A DNA stretch of 64,000 bases from Paraescarpia echinospica. Its lineage: Eukaryota > Annelida > Polychaeta > Sabellida > Siboglinidae. The position numbers and the translations under genes were made by a program. Every line of letters starts with the position of its first letter. Position 1 is the first letter of the stretch. Location of the stretch: NCBI GenBank assembly GCA_020002185.1, contig CM034539.1:3586108-3650107 (forward strand), written 5' to 3'. The notes below the pieces were generated by a model, which was not told the origin of the DNA, ran no database searches, and was given only the letters and a program-made list of their open reading frames with translations. This document shows positions 37,727-51,327 of this stretch, one piece after another.

Positions 37727-38810
37727 TTGTCAAGTAAACATCGTTCTACCGTCTAGCGTCGCGCACTATACACAAGAAATCTGTATTTGAAAGAATCATT
37801 CTAAGGGCACCTCAGCCCCCCCCCCCAAATGAGATGTTATGTAGTGTAGTGTGTTTGTCACACATTGGACTGGTTGTTAAAAGACAGTGTCCGTAAGAGA
37901 CTGCAAACCTAGTAGACAGTACACAGGCTGCATGCCATGGCATTGACCAGATTAATGATGTGTTATTGAGAAGCACTGGATTCTGCCTTAAAGGCTGATG
38001 TATTATAGTAAAGAGACAGTTGCCAAAATAAAGTAGCCTTGTAAATTAGTACCACTGTGTTGAGTATTGCCTTCATTGTTACTGTATGATACAGCGTTAC
38101 TGCGTAGCAAGTGACTACGTAACACTACTAGCAATGAATATTTTGTTATACAAGGTTGAATTTGTTTTCAAGTAAATAATGACTCTCGACTTTAAAATGG
38201 ACTTTTCTCCATAACTAATTTTTGACGGGTGCCCTGTTAAAATTCTTGTAACTTTGGTTATAATGCGAATATTTCAGTATCTTTTTGTCTGATTTTGTAT
38301 AGACATTTCATGTGATAGTGTCACTATACACAAGAAATTTGTATTTGATTGAATCATTCTAATACCACCAGGGCTCCCCAAACTCCAAAGGACTTCGGGG
38401 CCTCTTGGCTAATTTGTAGCTTTATATGAATATAATTATGGATCGAGCTTCGCAGATAACACAATTGTTGAAAGAAGCTTCGAAATGTGGTATTAGTGAC
38501 AGTTCAGCGGTGCGGGAAGTGATCGAAGATTACTTCTGCCTACCAACGTGGAAACTTGACAGCGAAGTCGAAATAAGTGACAGCGGCACTGGCAGCGACG
38601 ATGAACTCGTGTTGAACCCGATATCAAAAACAACAAAAACAACAACAAAAATGTTGACCGTGCCAGTCCGGTGGCTTCTATTAGCATTGCAAAAGTTGAT
38701 GTTGACGGTGATCACAGCGAGGTTGACCCGGAATATCCGAGTTAATCTCAGGTTGTCAAGTAAACATCGTTCTATCGTCTAGCGTCGCGCATTGAATTCA
38801 AGCAATTTTT
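37727..38810. repeat. pair of ~80-bp direct repeats about 1 kb apart, plus a second shared block
   Basis: GTTGTCAAGTAAACATCGTT..CCGTCTAGCGTCGCGCA-type sequence occurs at about 37,727 and 38,755. CTATACACAAGAAATYTGTA..GAATCATTCTAA occurs at about 37,768 and 38,324. They may be ends of a small duplicated element around the 38,426 frame. Confidence 0.6.
38426..38782 (+). CDS. unrecognised 118-codon open frame
   Basis: It starts MNIIMDRASQITQLLKEASK and has a short helical region, an acidic serine-rich segment (SEVEISDSGTGSDDE) and a Thr/Lys-rich stretch. The composition looks protein-like up to about codon 75 and less so afterwards. It lies 0.6 kb upstream of the broken DUF7869-type gene on the same strand and may be its first exon, which is a guess from position only. 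Confidence 0.3.
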   Translation: MNIIMDRASQITQLLKEASKCGISDSSAVREVIEDYFCLPTWKLDSEVEISDSGTGSDDELVLNPISKTTKTTTKMLTVPVRWLLLALQKLMLTVITARLTRNIRVNLRLSSKHRSIV

Positions 38811-38844
38811 TAACTTTATATGAATATAATTGTGGCTCGCAAGA

Positions 38845-39238
38845 AATACATATATATGCTAGAAAGAATATAGAGGAGAGCGACATTATACAAAAACTGA
38901 GATATCTTAGTTATGAAATACGCCTAAAAGAATGTGTTTAACAACACTAGAGACCAGGTGATGGAGAGGAGATCAGATAAAAGTTTTTAAAATATTGAAT
39001 GGTTATGAAAATATTGATAGAAATATTTTTTTCTCAGTTAAGAAAGATAAAAGGACTAGGGGACATGACGTTACATTAGTAAAATAGCAGTGTAGATAAG
39101 ATATAAGAAAGTTTTCATTTTCACAAAGGATTGTAACTATTTGGAACATATTATCTGCTGATTGTGTGGGTGCTAGTAGCGTGAATATGTTTAAAAATAA
39201 AATTGACACATACCTCAGAAGGGCGGGATACACGTAGA
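38845..39238 (+). mobile_element. CR1-like LINE C-terminal fragment, plus strand
   Basis: With frame changes it reads ERIQRRAT, DISYEIRLKEC, GYENIDRNIFFSVKKDK, GHDVTLV, and SADCVGASSVNMFKNKIDTY ending RRAGYT. This is the standard C-terminus of CR1-type LINE proteins. Several internal stops mark it as dead. Confidence 0.75.
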
Positions 39239-39351
39239 TAAAAAAGCGTTGGACTGTCGATAAGCCAAAAAGGTTCCTTGTCCACCTGCCATCTAGAGTT
39301 CATTATCTGTGTGGCAATCTTATTAAGTCTTGTTAAATCTTGATAAATGAT

Positions 39352-39603
39352 GATCGGGGGAAAATGGCCGCGGATGAAACACATTGCGAAGAAGAGGGTG
39401 CGATTGATCGAGAAGCGAACATGTTCGAATGTGTCAACATGTCGCAGAAGAAATGCCACTGTGCATTCAAGCTGCATAATGGCCAGCCTTGTATTTCCCA
39501 GTTCAGTGATGAAAATCAATAGTGTATCAGGTATGATATGTTTAATTATTATAAAGCATGTGTATTCATATACACATAGCTCCAAGTCTTTATAAATACA
39601 TGC

Positions 39604-39656
<53 letters not shown>

Positions 39657-41452
39657 CACGTATATTTTCCAAAGTTAAATCTTAGTATATAATTACTTTA
39701 TGCAGGCCTACAATAATAGGCTACATACAAATGTTTACTGCTGCATAACTGTAAATTGAACTATTAATAATTACACTTACCCGTAGTAATGTGGCACATG
39801 TATCATTGAGTCGACGTGGATCCACTGTCTTCATTGTGTTATGATTATAAGCTATATTATTATACAGTAAATTGTGTGAACTCTTTTGTCAAACTGAACA
39901 CATAAGAGCTGAGTGCGTACGAGACTGACTTGTTGCTGCTAGGGATCATCTGTGTCATACTGAACACATAAGAGCTGGGTGCATACGAGACTGACCAGTT
40001 GCTGCGCTAGGGATCATCTGTGTCAATGCTTCAGAAGAAACCCATAGCGCCAAGAAGATAAAAGTGGATCGAAAGGCAACGGGGATCCGCTACTTTCACT
40101 ATGAACATCGACGTGACAACTTTCTCTTTGTGACGGACATATCGCAAGGCAAGCTAACTTGAAAAAGTGGAACTTGGCAAATGGCATTTACCCTCGCAAG
40201 AAGAAGTCAGGCGATCGACGGAAATCATCATTAAGCTTTGTTGAAATCAAACATGTCTCTCGGTTTATATTAAACTTCTCCGAGCAACACAGCGTCATTC
40301 TCCCAGGACGTATTCCCGGTTTCAAGCGCGATGACGTTAAGGTGCTCCCCAGTTGCGAGACAAAGGCTCCATATGGCGGTACTGCAGAGCAGCACCAGAG
40401 TGCATTGTGCGCTACTCTGCTTTCCGCAAATTGTGGAATCAGCTACTGCCATACGTGATCATATGCAAGCCGATGTCAGACTTGTGCTGGACATGCCAAC
40501 TGAACAATACACGTATTGTACGGCAGGTAAACGGGCCTGAGAATGAGAAAAGTGCAGTGCTTCGTCTACAATTATCAAGACCTGTGCCAACAATCACGCC
40601 AAGTCGCCGACACCCACAGCCTGTAGCAACTACACATGACACGCCTGCTCTCTAGAAACGTCGCATTCCATTACAGTTTTGACTTTGTACCACAAGTACA
40701 TTTCCCGTCTGATCCACTATAGCCTGGACCCATATACTTTAAAACTCTTAGAAAATGACAGATCTTTGGAATACACGCTGATGGGGTTGCGAAACAAGTG
40801 ACTTACCTAGTCGATGGGTGTGTGTCATGCGGCAAAGGTGCAAATGTCGTTATTAGTTACCTGCATCCCTTTCTCGACAACTACAGTGCTGGCGAGTATC
40901 ACCTTCAGCTAAATGCTGACAACGGCGAGGGACAAAACAAAAACAATGTCATGCTGTGGCACCTGGCCTGGAGAGTTGCCACCGGACTCAATGCCAGAGC
41001 CACCATCTCATTTCTACTTGCCGGCCACAAGTCATCAGAGAAAGACCTTAACTTGCCACAACTCGTTGGAGATGATGACGGGAAAGTCATTGTGCCGATG
41101 TATGACAGGAAGGCAATCCTCACTCCAGCATACACGAAAGTGGTTGGTTTGAAGAAAAATCACCACTTTCACATCAATGATGCCGACTAGGGAAAACTGC
41201 TCACAAAGGAGTACATTGAATGTGAGATCGAGGAGCACAGCATCCTGCGTGGAGCCGTTCCTCAAGGAATGCCATTGATCGTAGCCCCTGTTGGCTTGGA
41301 CAAGAAGCGTCAGGCGTCTTTATGCAACGAAACCGCGAGTTCTGCACTAACGAGACAAAGGACATAGTTTGTCCGCGACCTTTGGAAGATGTTGATTCCA
41401 ACAGTTCTGAGGACAATGAACCACTTGTCAAACGCTCAAAGAGCAACTGCTA
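39352..41452 (+). pseudogene. broken DUF7869-type protein gene
   Basis: Fragments in order are a cysteine-containing KKCHCAFKLHNGQPCISQFS near 39,460; FILNFSEQHSVILPGRIPGF and KRDDVKVLPS near 40,290; RYSAFRKLWNQLLPYVIICK and MSDLCWTCQLNNT near 40,420; and YLVDGCVSCGKGANVVISYL, HLQLNADNGEGQNKNN, LWHLAWRVATGL and LNLPQLVGDDDGKVIVPMYD from 40,801. These are signatures of a widespread invertebrate and fish family now labelled DUF7869, possibly an RNase H-like transposon protein (inference). Frames change at least three times. The part normally following FLVxGHTK is missing at about 41,030, an internal deletion. No promoter was recognised. Confidence 0.7.
39598..39662. repeat. (TA)n with ACATATA interruptions
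   Basis: A self-complementary ATATAT..GTATATAT run. Confidence 0.9.
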
Positions 41453-42184
41453 GTGTAGTTAATAGTTGCAGTGCTGTTGCTAGGCAGTGAGTGGGTGGAC
41501 AGGGTCATGCGGGGTCGGGTCAAGGGTCGCATGTAATTAGGTCATTGCCGTAAAATAACATTTTAAGAATATATTTCACAATAAACTGATTGTTTGTATT
41601 ATAACATGATGATATATTGTGGGGAGAGCTACCGGAGCTTCAGCACCACTGTGCTGTTGAAAATTGTTCGCCGCTGCGCCGCTGTAACTTATGCTTCTCC
41701 TGTGTCTCGGCTGTGAACTCATGACATACAGGGGGATGGGGGTGGGGACAGTCCTTCCGTCTACTCATGTACATAACCATAATTTTTATCATACAGTAGT
41801 GCAGAAATTTAGAGGGGTTTTCGGGCAAACAAACCCCCCCCCTGGGTAGGCCCCTGCTGTATGATACCGTATGGATCGTACAGTAGTGAGGAATGTTTTG
41901 GGGGATTCCGGGCAACCAAAAAAACCCAGCGTACGCCACTGAGTATGTAAAATTAGGACACTGTGAATGCATGGTTGATGTGGTATTTTCAGCTGTATGT
42001 CTGCATAACATCACGCCAAAGTTCAAAACTATGTTTTTATAATTGCCGATTTCAATGCACCATCATTCAAATTGGCAAAACTCCCTAAATATACAACGTG
42101 GAAGAATATGTGATCGCTCGTTAGAAAGCTCTGTGTATCTGCTTTCCAACGATTTATAAATAGCACCATGCAAAATTTGCTACT

Positions 42185-42655
42185 TCAGCCTGGTTTTGGC
42201 AGAGCAGGTCCCGTATCTTCCCTGGTAAAGACCGAACTAAAATACTCAATCCGGTCTTCTGCCATTAAGAATCCCTCTGATATTATATTTCCAGCACTAT
42301 GTTCTATAGGAACCACCTTATCCTGAACTTTCTGTTTGCTCCGAACATATGCATAACAACTCTAGCTGTCTTGTTTTATATTACAAGCTAATTTTTTTTC
42401 GTAGTTGTACCTTGGTTTAATGTTTCTTTATAAATGTTGTAGTCTTCGTAATTTCCAGTACGTCTATATGATTTCCACAACTTTCGTTTGTACTTAATTT
42501 TTCTAATGGCTTCTTTCAATAAGTGTTTCTTTCTGGACCGTTTAGCTTGTGTTTTTGAAACAAATTTATCGACTAAATTTCAGCATTCTGTTGCTGTCTT
42601 ATTCCAATCTATCTTTGCTGTCTTGTTCCAGTCTATCTTTGGTAAATATTTCTTC
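42185..42655 (-). mobile_element. CR1-like LINE linker fragment
   Basis: The minus strand reads KYKRKLWKSYRRTGNYEDYN, YVRSKQKVQDKVVPIEHSAG and AEDRIEYFSSVFTRE, closely matching 36,310-36,645. In orientation and order it would join the reverse-transcriptase fragment at 37,330-36,646, so about 4.8 kb containing the DUF7869 gene may have inserted between them. Confidence 0.75.
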
Positions 42656-42660
42656 ATTTC

Positions 42661-44521
42661 TTCTGGCGCGTGAGGATGCTTAAACTTTAATTCTGCTCCT
42701 CCAATAATGCGTTGTTGAGAATGGTCATTTGCATTAGACGTCGGCGAGGCGACGGTCAGTGACCTTTAGTGGAGTGCGGACACACCCCGCCTTGCCGCGT
42801 TGTCTTCACGCAGCGGATAACGTCTGGAACACCTTGGTTTGACCCAGTTCAGCGGAGTGTCAATAATTCGCAATAATGGTGTTCGTATTTGACGGTTCAC
42901 GCCGAATCTATGTATTGTGTCACTGATTGTGCGCCGCACCGCGGGAAAAGGCTCGGATTTCACAACGGGCTGCATACGTCTACATTATAAAAACCAATAC
43001 ATGTTTTAAGGTTGCTTGCTGAAACATTATGAATACTCTCTAGATCTAAAAACTACGTTAGCGCGCCTTATACGCACCGAGTAGGCCACCACGTGGCTCT
43101 AATTCTACGCGTACACATACACACACCTGCATTTGCCTTCCCGGATTCAGGGAGTGACATACATGGAAAATGGGTTCACATCCGAATATGTGTCAGCCAC
43201 CCATTCTGGTCCACGCGTAATTTTATATATTAAACTACACTATATCCTTATTTTGGAGTAAACTCTCCGGTGAATCGTGCTTGTTATTAGTATTAATTAT
43301 AGTACGTTCGTCTGACTAGTACGGTCAGTTTGACCCTACATACGCTGTCAAAGTGACAAACAACCCTTGATTGGTTTGTATACAAACAACCCAACCATTG
43401 TGTACGTTGTAAATTGACAGTCACGCCGGGTGTATCACCAAACACGACTTGTGGCTAGCCACTGTGCAAACTGAGATGTATACCGAATACACAAAACCTG
43501 CAGCACAGTATGCAAAGCCAGTAAGACACATACGATAATACAATAAGCGTACACTAAAATTGGTCCCAAGCTTGATACATACAAAGAATTAATGAAGAAA
43601 CACTGAACCAAGTGAGTTGACACGCGGTCGTTAAGTTCGAAAACGCCATCTTCTGATGGGAAACGTAGGATCGTATATAGCTGTTTACGTTTTATGAAAC
43701 TTTTTGTAAAATGTAGCATTTTTTTAAAGAAACTGACAATAATCTTGACATTATTGATTAATCTGCTATGGTGTTAACTTCCTATACTCTCTTGTTCTAG
43801 TTTAAACTGCGATTGTAATCAACCTTACCATGTGGCTCTAATCACATTCTAATAAACACCTGAATTTGGTTCCGTGGAGTCAGCGAGTCACATGGAGGGG
43901 GGTACACCCGAATACGTTGTGTCATCCATACGTTGTGGTCCGGTGAATCGTGATTATTATTATTATTAATTATAATGTTTAATTTTATAGCCGTTTTTCT
44001 GGATGCCATAAACAAACATTACATATGTCTAAAGAATACACAGTTCTGCCGTCGCCAATTGAAGCAATGTGGAGTGTCCAAGGCAAATTAGTGTATTAAT
44101 TAGATAATAATTATGGTAACTGACAACGATCAGATTATTTGCTAAATGTTTGTAATCCTCACATCAGGTAAATCGCCCACTTATGTTGCTGAATGCATTG
44201 CTCTAGTGGTACTATGGTCGTCAACATAAATCGTTGAACATAAATTGTTGAAGAGATTGAACCTACTTATAAGTCAAACCCTGCTTAATTTAATACAGTT
44301 GCAAGATGATCCTGTTCTTCACAATCGACGCAACACTTACGTAGAGTTGTCCACTGGTGAGAACTATATCAATAAACTACTCGCGTTTGGACGACTGCTT
44401 ACACAACGCACCCGCTCTACAAGTTGACTTGGAGTTATACAGGTCGTCACGCATCGGTTCATTAGTAGTTACGCTCAGGTCGCTCTATCCCTGACAATTA
44501 ACTGACTCTGTTGTACAGACC
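42661..44521. repeat. 3.6-kb repeat unit, copy 3, partial and diverged
   Basis: Matching begins at TCTGGCGCGTGAGGATGCTT, includes the GTTGTTGAGAATGGTCATTT block and, after a unique 0.5-kb insert (about 43,310-43,840), resumes with GAGTCAGCGAGTCACATG and TGGTAACTGACAACGATCAG. It is cut by the assembly gap. Confidence 0.8.
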
Positions 44522-45521
44522 NNNNNNNNNNNNNNNNNNNNNNNNNNNNNNNNNNNNNNNNNNNNNNNNNNNNNNNNNNNNNNNNNNNNNNNNNNNNNNN
44601 NNNNNNNNNNNNNNNNNNNNNNNNNNNNNNNNNNNNNNNNNNNNNNNNNNNNNNNNNNNNNNNNNNNNNNNNNNNNNNNNNNNNNNNNNNNNNNNNNNNN
44701 NNNNNNNNNNNNNNNNNNNNNNNNNNNNNNNNNNNNNNNNNNNNNNNNNNNNNNNNNNNNNNNNNNNNNNNNNNNNNNNNNNNNNNNNNNNNNNNNNNNN
44801 NNNNNNNNNNNNNNNNNNNNNNNNNNNNNNNNNNNNNNNNNNNNNNNNNNNNNNNNNNNNNNNNNNNNNNNNNNNNNNNNNNNNNNNNNNNNNNNNNNNN
44901 NNNNNNNNNNNNNNNNNNNNNNNNNNNNNNNNNNNNNNNNNNNNNNNNNNNNNNNNNNNNNNNNNNNNNNNNNNNNNNNNNNNNNNNNNNNNNNNNNNNN
45001 NNNNNNNNNNNNNNNNNNNNNNNNNNNNNNNNNNNNNNNNNNNNNNNNNNNNNNNNNNNNNNNNNNNNNNNNNNNNNNNNNNNNNNNNNNNNNNNNNNNN
45101 NNNNNNNNNNNNNNNNNNNNNNNNNNNNNNNNNNNNNNNNNNNNNNNNNNNNNNNNNNNNNNNNNNNNNNNNNNNNNNNNNNNNNNNNNNNNNNNNNNNN
45201 NNNNNNNNNNNNNNNNNNNNNNNNNNNNNNNNNNNNNNNNNNNNNNNNNNNNNNNNNNNNNNNNNNNNNNNNNNNNNNNNNNNNNNNNNNNNNNNNNNNN
45301 NNNNNNNNNNNNNNNNNNNNNNNNNNNNNNNNNNNNNNNNNNNNNNNNNNNNNNNNNNNNNNNNNNNNNNNNNNNNNNNNNNNNNNNNNNNNNNNNNNNN
45401 NNNNNNNNNNNNNNNNNNNNNNNNNNNNNNNNNNNNNNNNNNNNNNNNNNNNNNNNNNNNNNNNNNNNNNNNNNNNNNNNNNNNNNNNNNNNNNNNNNNN
45501 NNNNNNNNNNNNNNNNNNNNN
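44522..45521. other. assembly gap, 1,000 N
   Basis: Exactly 1,000 undetermined bases; the round size suggests a placeholder. It lies at the end of a repeat copy, where assembly would be expected to fail. Confidence 1.
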
Positions 45522-47262
<1,741 letters not shown>

Positions 47263-47425
47263 GTTTAGTTACACTTACAAGTGGGTGTGCGGCTCTCACA
47301 CCAACGGCACATTAATAATGCCTTAGTGAGAGTCTCCCGACAGAATTGTCTTCTTTTTGACATTGTCGTTACATGTTTTGTATTTGCTTATTTACTATCT
47401 GTCGAATGAAGATGACCTAGTTCCA

Positions 47426-47535
47426 GTATATATATATGTATATATATATATATATGTGTATATATATATATACATATATACATATACATACATACATACA
47501 TATATACATATACATAATATATATATATATGTCAC
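47426..47535. repeat. TATA/CATA simple repeat
   Basis: TATATATGTATATAT and CATACATACATA words; self-complementary in part. Confidence 0.93.
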
Positions 47536-48105
47536 GAATACGCAAACGCGCACGTGCTCGCACACGCATTAATTTAGGTATTTTCAAGTGGCTTACACAA
47601 TGAAAAATTAAATAAAACAAGTTATTTCCTGATCTGTCAACTACGGTTCGGTAAGTAATTTATTCTAAACAAAATTGAAAATCGTTGAATATGTCTTGGG
47701 ACAAGCGTCATTTGATGCTGGTTGTATCTATCTACAAGTACAGTTGCTATTACCACTTGTGTTCTTTCTATTCTATTCGTTTTTACAGAGTATGACAAAT
47801 CGGTGGACGTGAATGTAGAGTAGAGACGAACGAGAACTTTTGTCCAGGTAAATTCACATATTGGCATATATTAGCTTGACCCACCGAAGGAGCATCACAA
47901 CAAGGCTGCCATTGTCACTACGGAGAGTTTAAATTAATTCACAGTGGTGCCATCTGGGGGACGCTAACCACTGAACAGTTTCCCCACTTCTCAAATAGTT
48001 GGCAAAGCCGATATTGGCAGTTTATAATTTGGAAAATGTTTGCAATTTATGTTCAACATGATAACGTTTTCTACGTTGATGTAATAATTCTGCTTCTTTG
48101 TAGTA
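47536..48105. other. non-coding, nothing recognised
   Basis: The short motif GTGGTGCCATCTGGGGGACG at about 47,944 resembles the GCGCCACCTAGCGGA-type words in the subterminal arrays of the foldback element 1.5 kb away. No gene was seen. Confidence 0.4.
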
Positions 48106-49290
48106 ATCATAATAACATTACTTCTATTGCGCCTAAATCCTTGGAAACCAAGCTCAGAAGCGCGTTAACACAACAGTATTGGTCAATCTCAAAATCCATA
48201 AGCAGTATTCCAGTTGTCAACAGATGGGTCAACGCACTAGTGAGCTATGGTGGATAACTAAGTTTTTAAAAATATGTTTTTAAGTGACGACGGAATTTTG
48301 TAATATTTTCAATTGATATAACACACATATTCCAAAGAGTTGGTGCAGCAACCATAAACAATCCTAGTTCCAATGTTAGTGTTGACTCTAGGAACAAAAA
48401 GTAGGTAAAAACTAGATGATCGAAGCTGGATAGGTTTTCTTACAGTAGTAAGCAGTGAATGCAAATAAGATGGAAGCTTAAAGGACAGTGCCTGGCATGA
48501 AATGGTACAGACCTTAAATGTTATACGACATCGTACAGGAAGCCAATGCAACGACTTCAAAAGTGGTGCAGAGCAATACAAACGAGAAGATCTTCTTACT
48601 ACCTTTGCCAGACAATTTAGGATACTTTTAAATTTTGTAATGTCCTTGCTAGCGATATAATAAAGGAGGGAATAGCAATAGTTAACGTTGCTGCTAACAA
48701 GCACTGTTGCAGTAGTTTCAGCAACAGAAAATTACATATACCGGCGAATACGGCGAAGATTACGAATATGATAAAAACAGCAGCGACACGTTTGAGATGT
48801 GTTGTCGGAAATTGAAGTTACTATCACAGACCACTCCTAGTTTCCGCACCAAGGTTGCTGGCGTGATATGCTGATTCAAAATACGGCTAGGGAAAAAACA
48901 TCAAGTTTACTACGATGCATTGGAGTACAAACAATTATCAATTCAGTTTTATTTGTATTTAATTTCAATTTGCTGTCAGTCATCCAGAGGAAGATATATT
49001 GGTGGCAATCACTAAGTTGGTTAAGGGAGCGATTTGCATCCGCGCTAGCCAACGAAATGTAGATCTGAGTATCATCAGCATAATGATGATGATGCAAGTT
49101 ATGTCTTTGTATAACAGTGCTTTGTGGCTTGGTGTAAAGAGTAAAAGGACATAACCCTCGGGAACAGCATATAAAGTTGGCAGTGCAGCCGAAAAACAGT
49201 CTTTATGGTTTGGTATCTATCAGTTAGGTATGAAATTAACGAGCTTAGAACTGTGCCAGATATGCCGAACCATTTTAGTAAACTTAGTTA
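48106..49290 (-). mobile_element. L2-like LINE, 3' half (interrupted by the foldback element)
   Basis: On the minus strand it begins with LSLLKWFGISGTVLSS, then LTDRYQTIK, CFSAALPTLYAVPEG, the catalytic YADDTQIYIS, LKLNTNKTELI, LKSLHWLPVRCRITFKV and a 3' UTR (CTTGGTTTCCAAGGATTTAG ... GCAATAGAAGTAATG). Several frame breaks are present. Its missing 5' half lies on the other side of the 9.2-kb element at 58,510-59,300. Confidence 0.85.
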
Positions 49291-49329
49291 GTAGTAAAGG
49301 AGGTTAAGTACCGCGTATGCTGGCGCGGC

Positions 49330-49910
49330 GCGCAGCAAAAGTACCCGGATGTAGGTCAAGGTCACGCGACCCGGATGTAGGTCAAGGTCAAAAAGTCAAG
49401 TACCCGGATGTAGATAAAGGTCAAGTGGCGCCACATAGCGGATTTTTTCCGGAACTAAAATATTTCCCGCCAAAACTAAAATAGCGCCCCTGGCGGATAG
49501 TTGGTGAACTAAATATTCCCGCCAAAACTAGAAAAAGCGCCACGCAGCGAAATTTTCCGGAACTAAAATATTCCAGCCACACCTAAATAGCGCCACCTAG
49601 CGGAATTTTTCGGGACTAAAATATTTCCCACCATAACTTAAAAAGCGCCCCCTGGCGTATAGTTGGTGAACAATATTTTCCGCCAAAACTAAATATCGCC
49701 ACCTAGCGGAATTTTTCGGGACTAAAATATGTCCCGCCAAAACAAAAAAGCGCCACCTAGCGGATTTTGTCGGAACTTAAATATGTCCCGCCAAAAATTA
49801 ATTTCCCGTCGAAACTAGAACAGCGCCCCTGGCGGATAGTTGGTTAACTAAAATATTTCCCTCCAAAGCTAGATAGCGCCACCTACCGGAAATTTTCGTG
49901 GCTAATTATG
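49330..49910. repeat. terminal and subterminal arrays, left arm
   Basis: Three copies of ACCCGGATGTAGGTCAAGGTC lie at 49,345-49,425. About eight alternating units follow, built on GCGCCACCTAGCGGAATTTT plus TATTTCCCGCCAAAACTA, and on GCGCCCCTGGCGGATAGTTG. Such arrays are typical of foldback transposon ends. Confidence 0.85.
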
Positions 49911-50244
49911 CAAGTGGTGCCATCTGACGGACAAGTTGTTAACTAAATGTTCGAGTACTGCAAATATTCGTGTCTCTTGCACGCTTGCGTGCAATAGAGC
50001 CTCCTGACGGATACATCACGAACCACAAACATCATCCCCTAGTGGCCAAGTGGGCGAACCACATATGAGTACTGCAAATATTCGTGTCTGTTGTTTTTTC
50101 TCGTCCATAAACTCCTGGTGGATATATCATCATCAACTGAAAGCACCCCTGTTAGATAAGTTTTGAACTAAATAACTACTCTGCAGTCCGCGCTTGTGTA
50201 CATTCTACTCAGCAGTACGTGCTTTTGAATTTTCTACAATCCGT

Positions 50245-50340
50245 GATCTTTCGGCACGCCCACGTGACCTTTATGTTCTGTTCCATAATCTTTCGGCACG
50301 CCCACGTGATCTTTACGGTCTGTGGACTGGTTATAAAAGG
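50245..50340 (+). promoter_or_regulatory. promoter of left zinc-finger gene: two CACGTG modules and TATA box
   Basis: CTTTCGGCACGCCCACGTGA occurs twice (about 50,249 and 50,290), each with an E-box CACGTG. A TATAAAA box follows at 50,332-50,338, 46 bp upstream of the ATG, as expected for a short 5' UTR. The module is reused before the next gene. Confidence 0.7.
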
Positions 50341-50383
50341 CCTGCGTCTGCTTTTGTGGTCATTATATCTTACATTTTGGAAG

Positions 50384-51092
50384 ATGAACAACATGACTAG
50401 TGATAACGTCCGACAAGAGAGTTTGCTACCGAAGGCGCAGCCTTCTCCGGCTACGGGACCACTCGACCTCTTGACCCCAACAATCAACCCGAACCAACAA
50501 CCAGCGACCAGTTCAACGACCAGTCCGACGACCAGTTTGACGATCAGTTCGACGATCAAACCAATTTCGTCTCTGTCACCAGCTCCGGCAATCAACCCAA
50601 CCATCAACCTGACATCGTCACCTCCGACGAAGCGTCAGAAGCTGTTGTCTCGTTATACTTGTTGTATGTGTGGCAGTACCTTCAAGTATAAAGGGAATTG
50701 GCCCGCTCATGTGAAGCAGGGCTGCTGTCAAAGGAAGCAAGATAAACAGCGGCGACGTAAAGAACAACTTGAAGAACAGCTTGAAGAACAACTTGAAGAG
50801 ATAACAGTAAGCTTCAATTTTTCATAGTGTTAAAATGGTATTCATGCTATATTGTTAGAAAATTTTCAAAATGACATAATATTTTTTTTTTCTTATACAT
50901 ACCAGTTGACCATTCATTATTAAGCTCATTCCTTCACTGTTTCAGCGTCAAGAAAAGGAGCGTATTGCTGCAAACGTCGCTACTTCTCCCTCTTCCCCCC
51001 TGTTGCGGCAAATATCGGCCCTCCAAGCGACTGTCTCTACTGCTGAACACACACAAGCAGTGCAAGGAGAAACGACGACAGTCTTTACATAG
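50384..51092 (+). CDS. C2HC zinc-finger and coiled-coil protein, two exons, left copy
   Basis: Exon 1 is 50,384-50,806 and exon 2 is 50,946-51,092, separated by a 139-bp intron with ACA|GTAAGC and TTTCAG sites in phase 0. The protein has about 189 residues. The N-terminus is Ser/Thr/Pro-rich and disordered, followed by a basic PPTKRQK, a finger C-x2-C-x12-H-x4-C (in YTCCMCGSTFKYKGNWPAHV), a basic KQDKQRRRKEQ and a coiled-coil EEQLEEQLEE that continues into exon 2. A DNA-binding, nuclear role is inferred from the finger and basic tracts. The ATG at 50,384 is chosen because it follows the TATA box; the frame is open further upstream but that DNA is promoter. The C-terminus ends ..TTTVFT, unlike the right copy. 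Confidence 0.7.
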
Positions 51093-51204
51093 TAGAGTTG
51101 AACTTACTTCAAATGGTTACCTGTTTGCAAACTGGTTTGAACTGGTATTCGCTGTGCAAGTCTGATCTACTCTACAGCCCGTGAATGTATACTTTCTACT
51201 CTAC

Positions 51205-51265
51205 AGTCCGTTCTCGTTCGGCACGACCACGTGACCTTTCGGCACATTCACTAACTATATAAGCG
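51205..51265 (+). promoter_or_regulatory. promoter of left acidic gene: CACGTG module and TATA box
   Basis: TTCGGCACGACCACGTGACC repeats the module seen before the upstream gene, and TATATAAG lies at 51,256-51,263. This makes the ATG at 51,328 a plausible start and the ATG at 51,268 too close to be translated. Confidence 0.65.
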
Positions 51266-51327
51266 CTGTGTTTTGTCAGTTGGCTCATCATTCGTATTAC
51301 GATGCCATCACGGCTAACATCATCATC

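Noticed and set aside
50219..50383. Upstream extension of the zinc-finger protein frame
   Set aside because: The frame is open but lies in promoter DNA with CACGTG modules and the TATA box.
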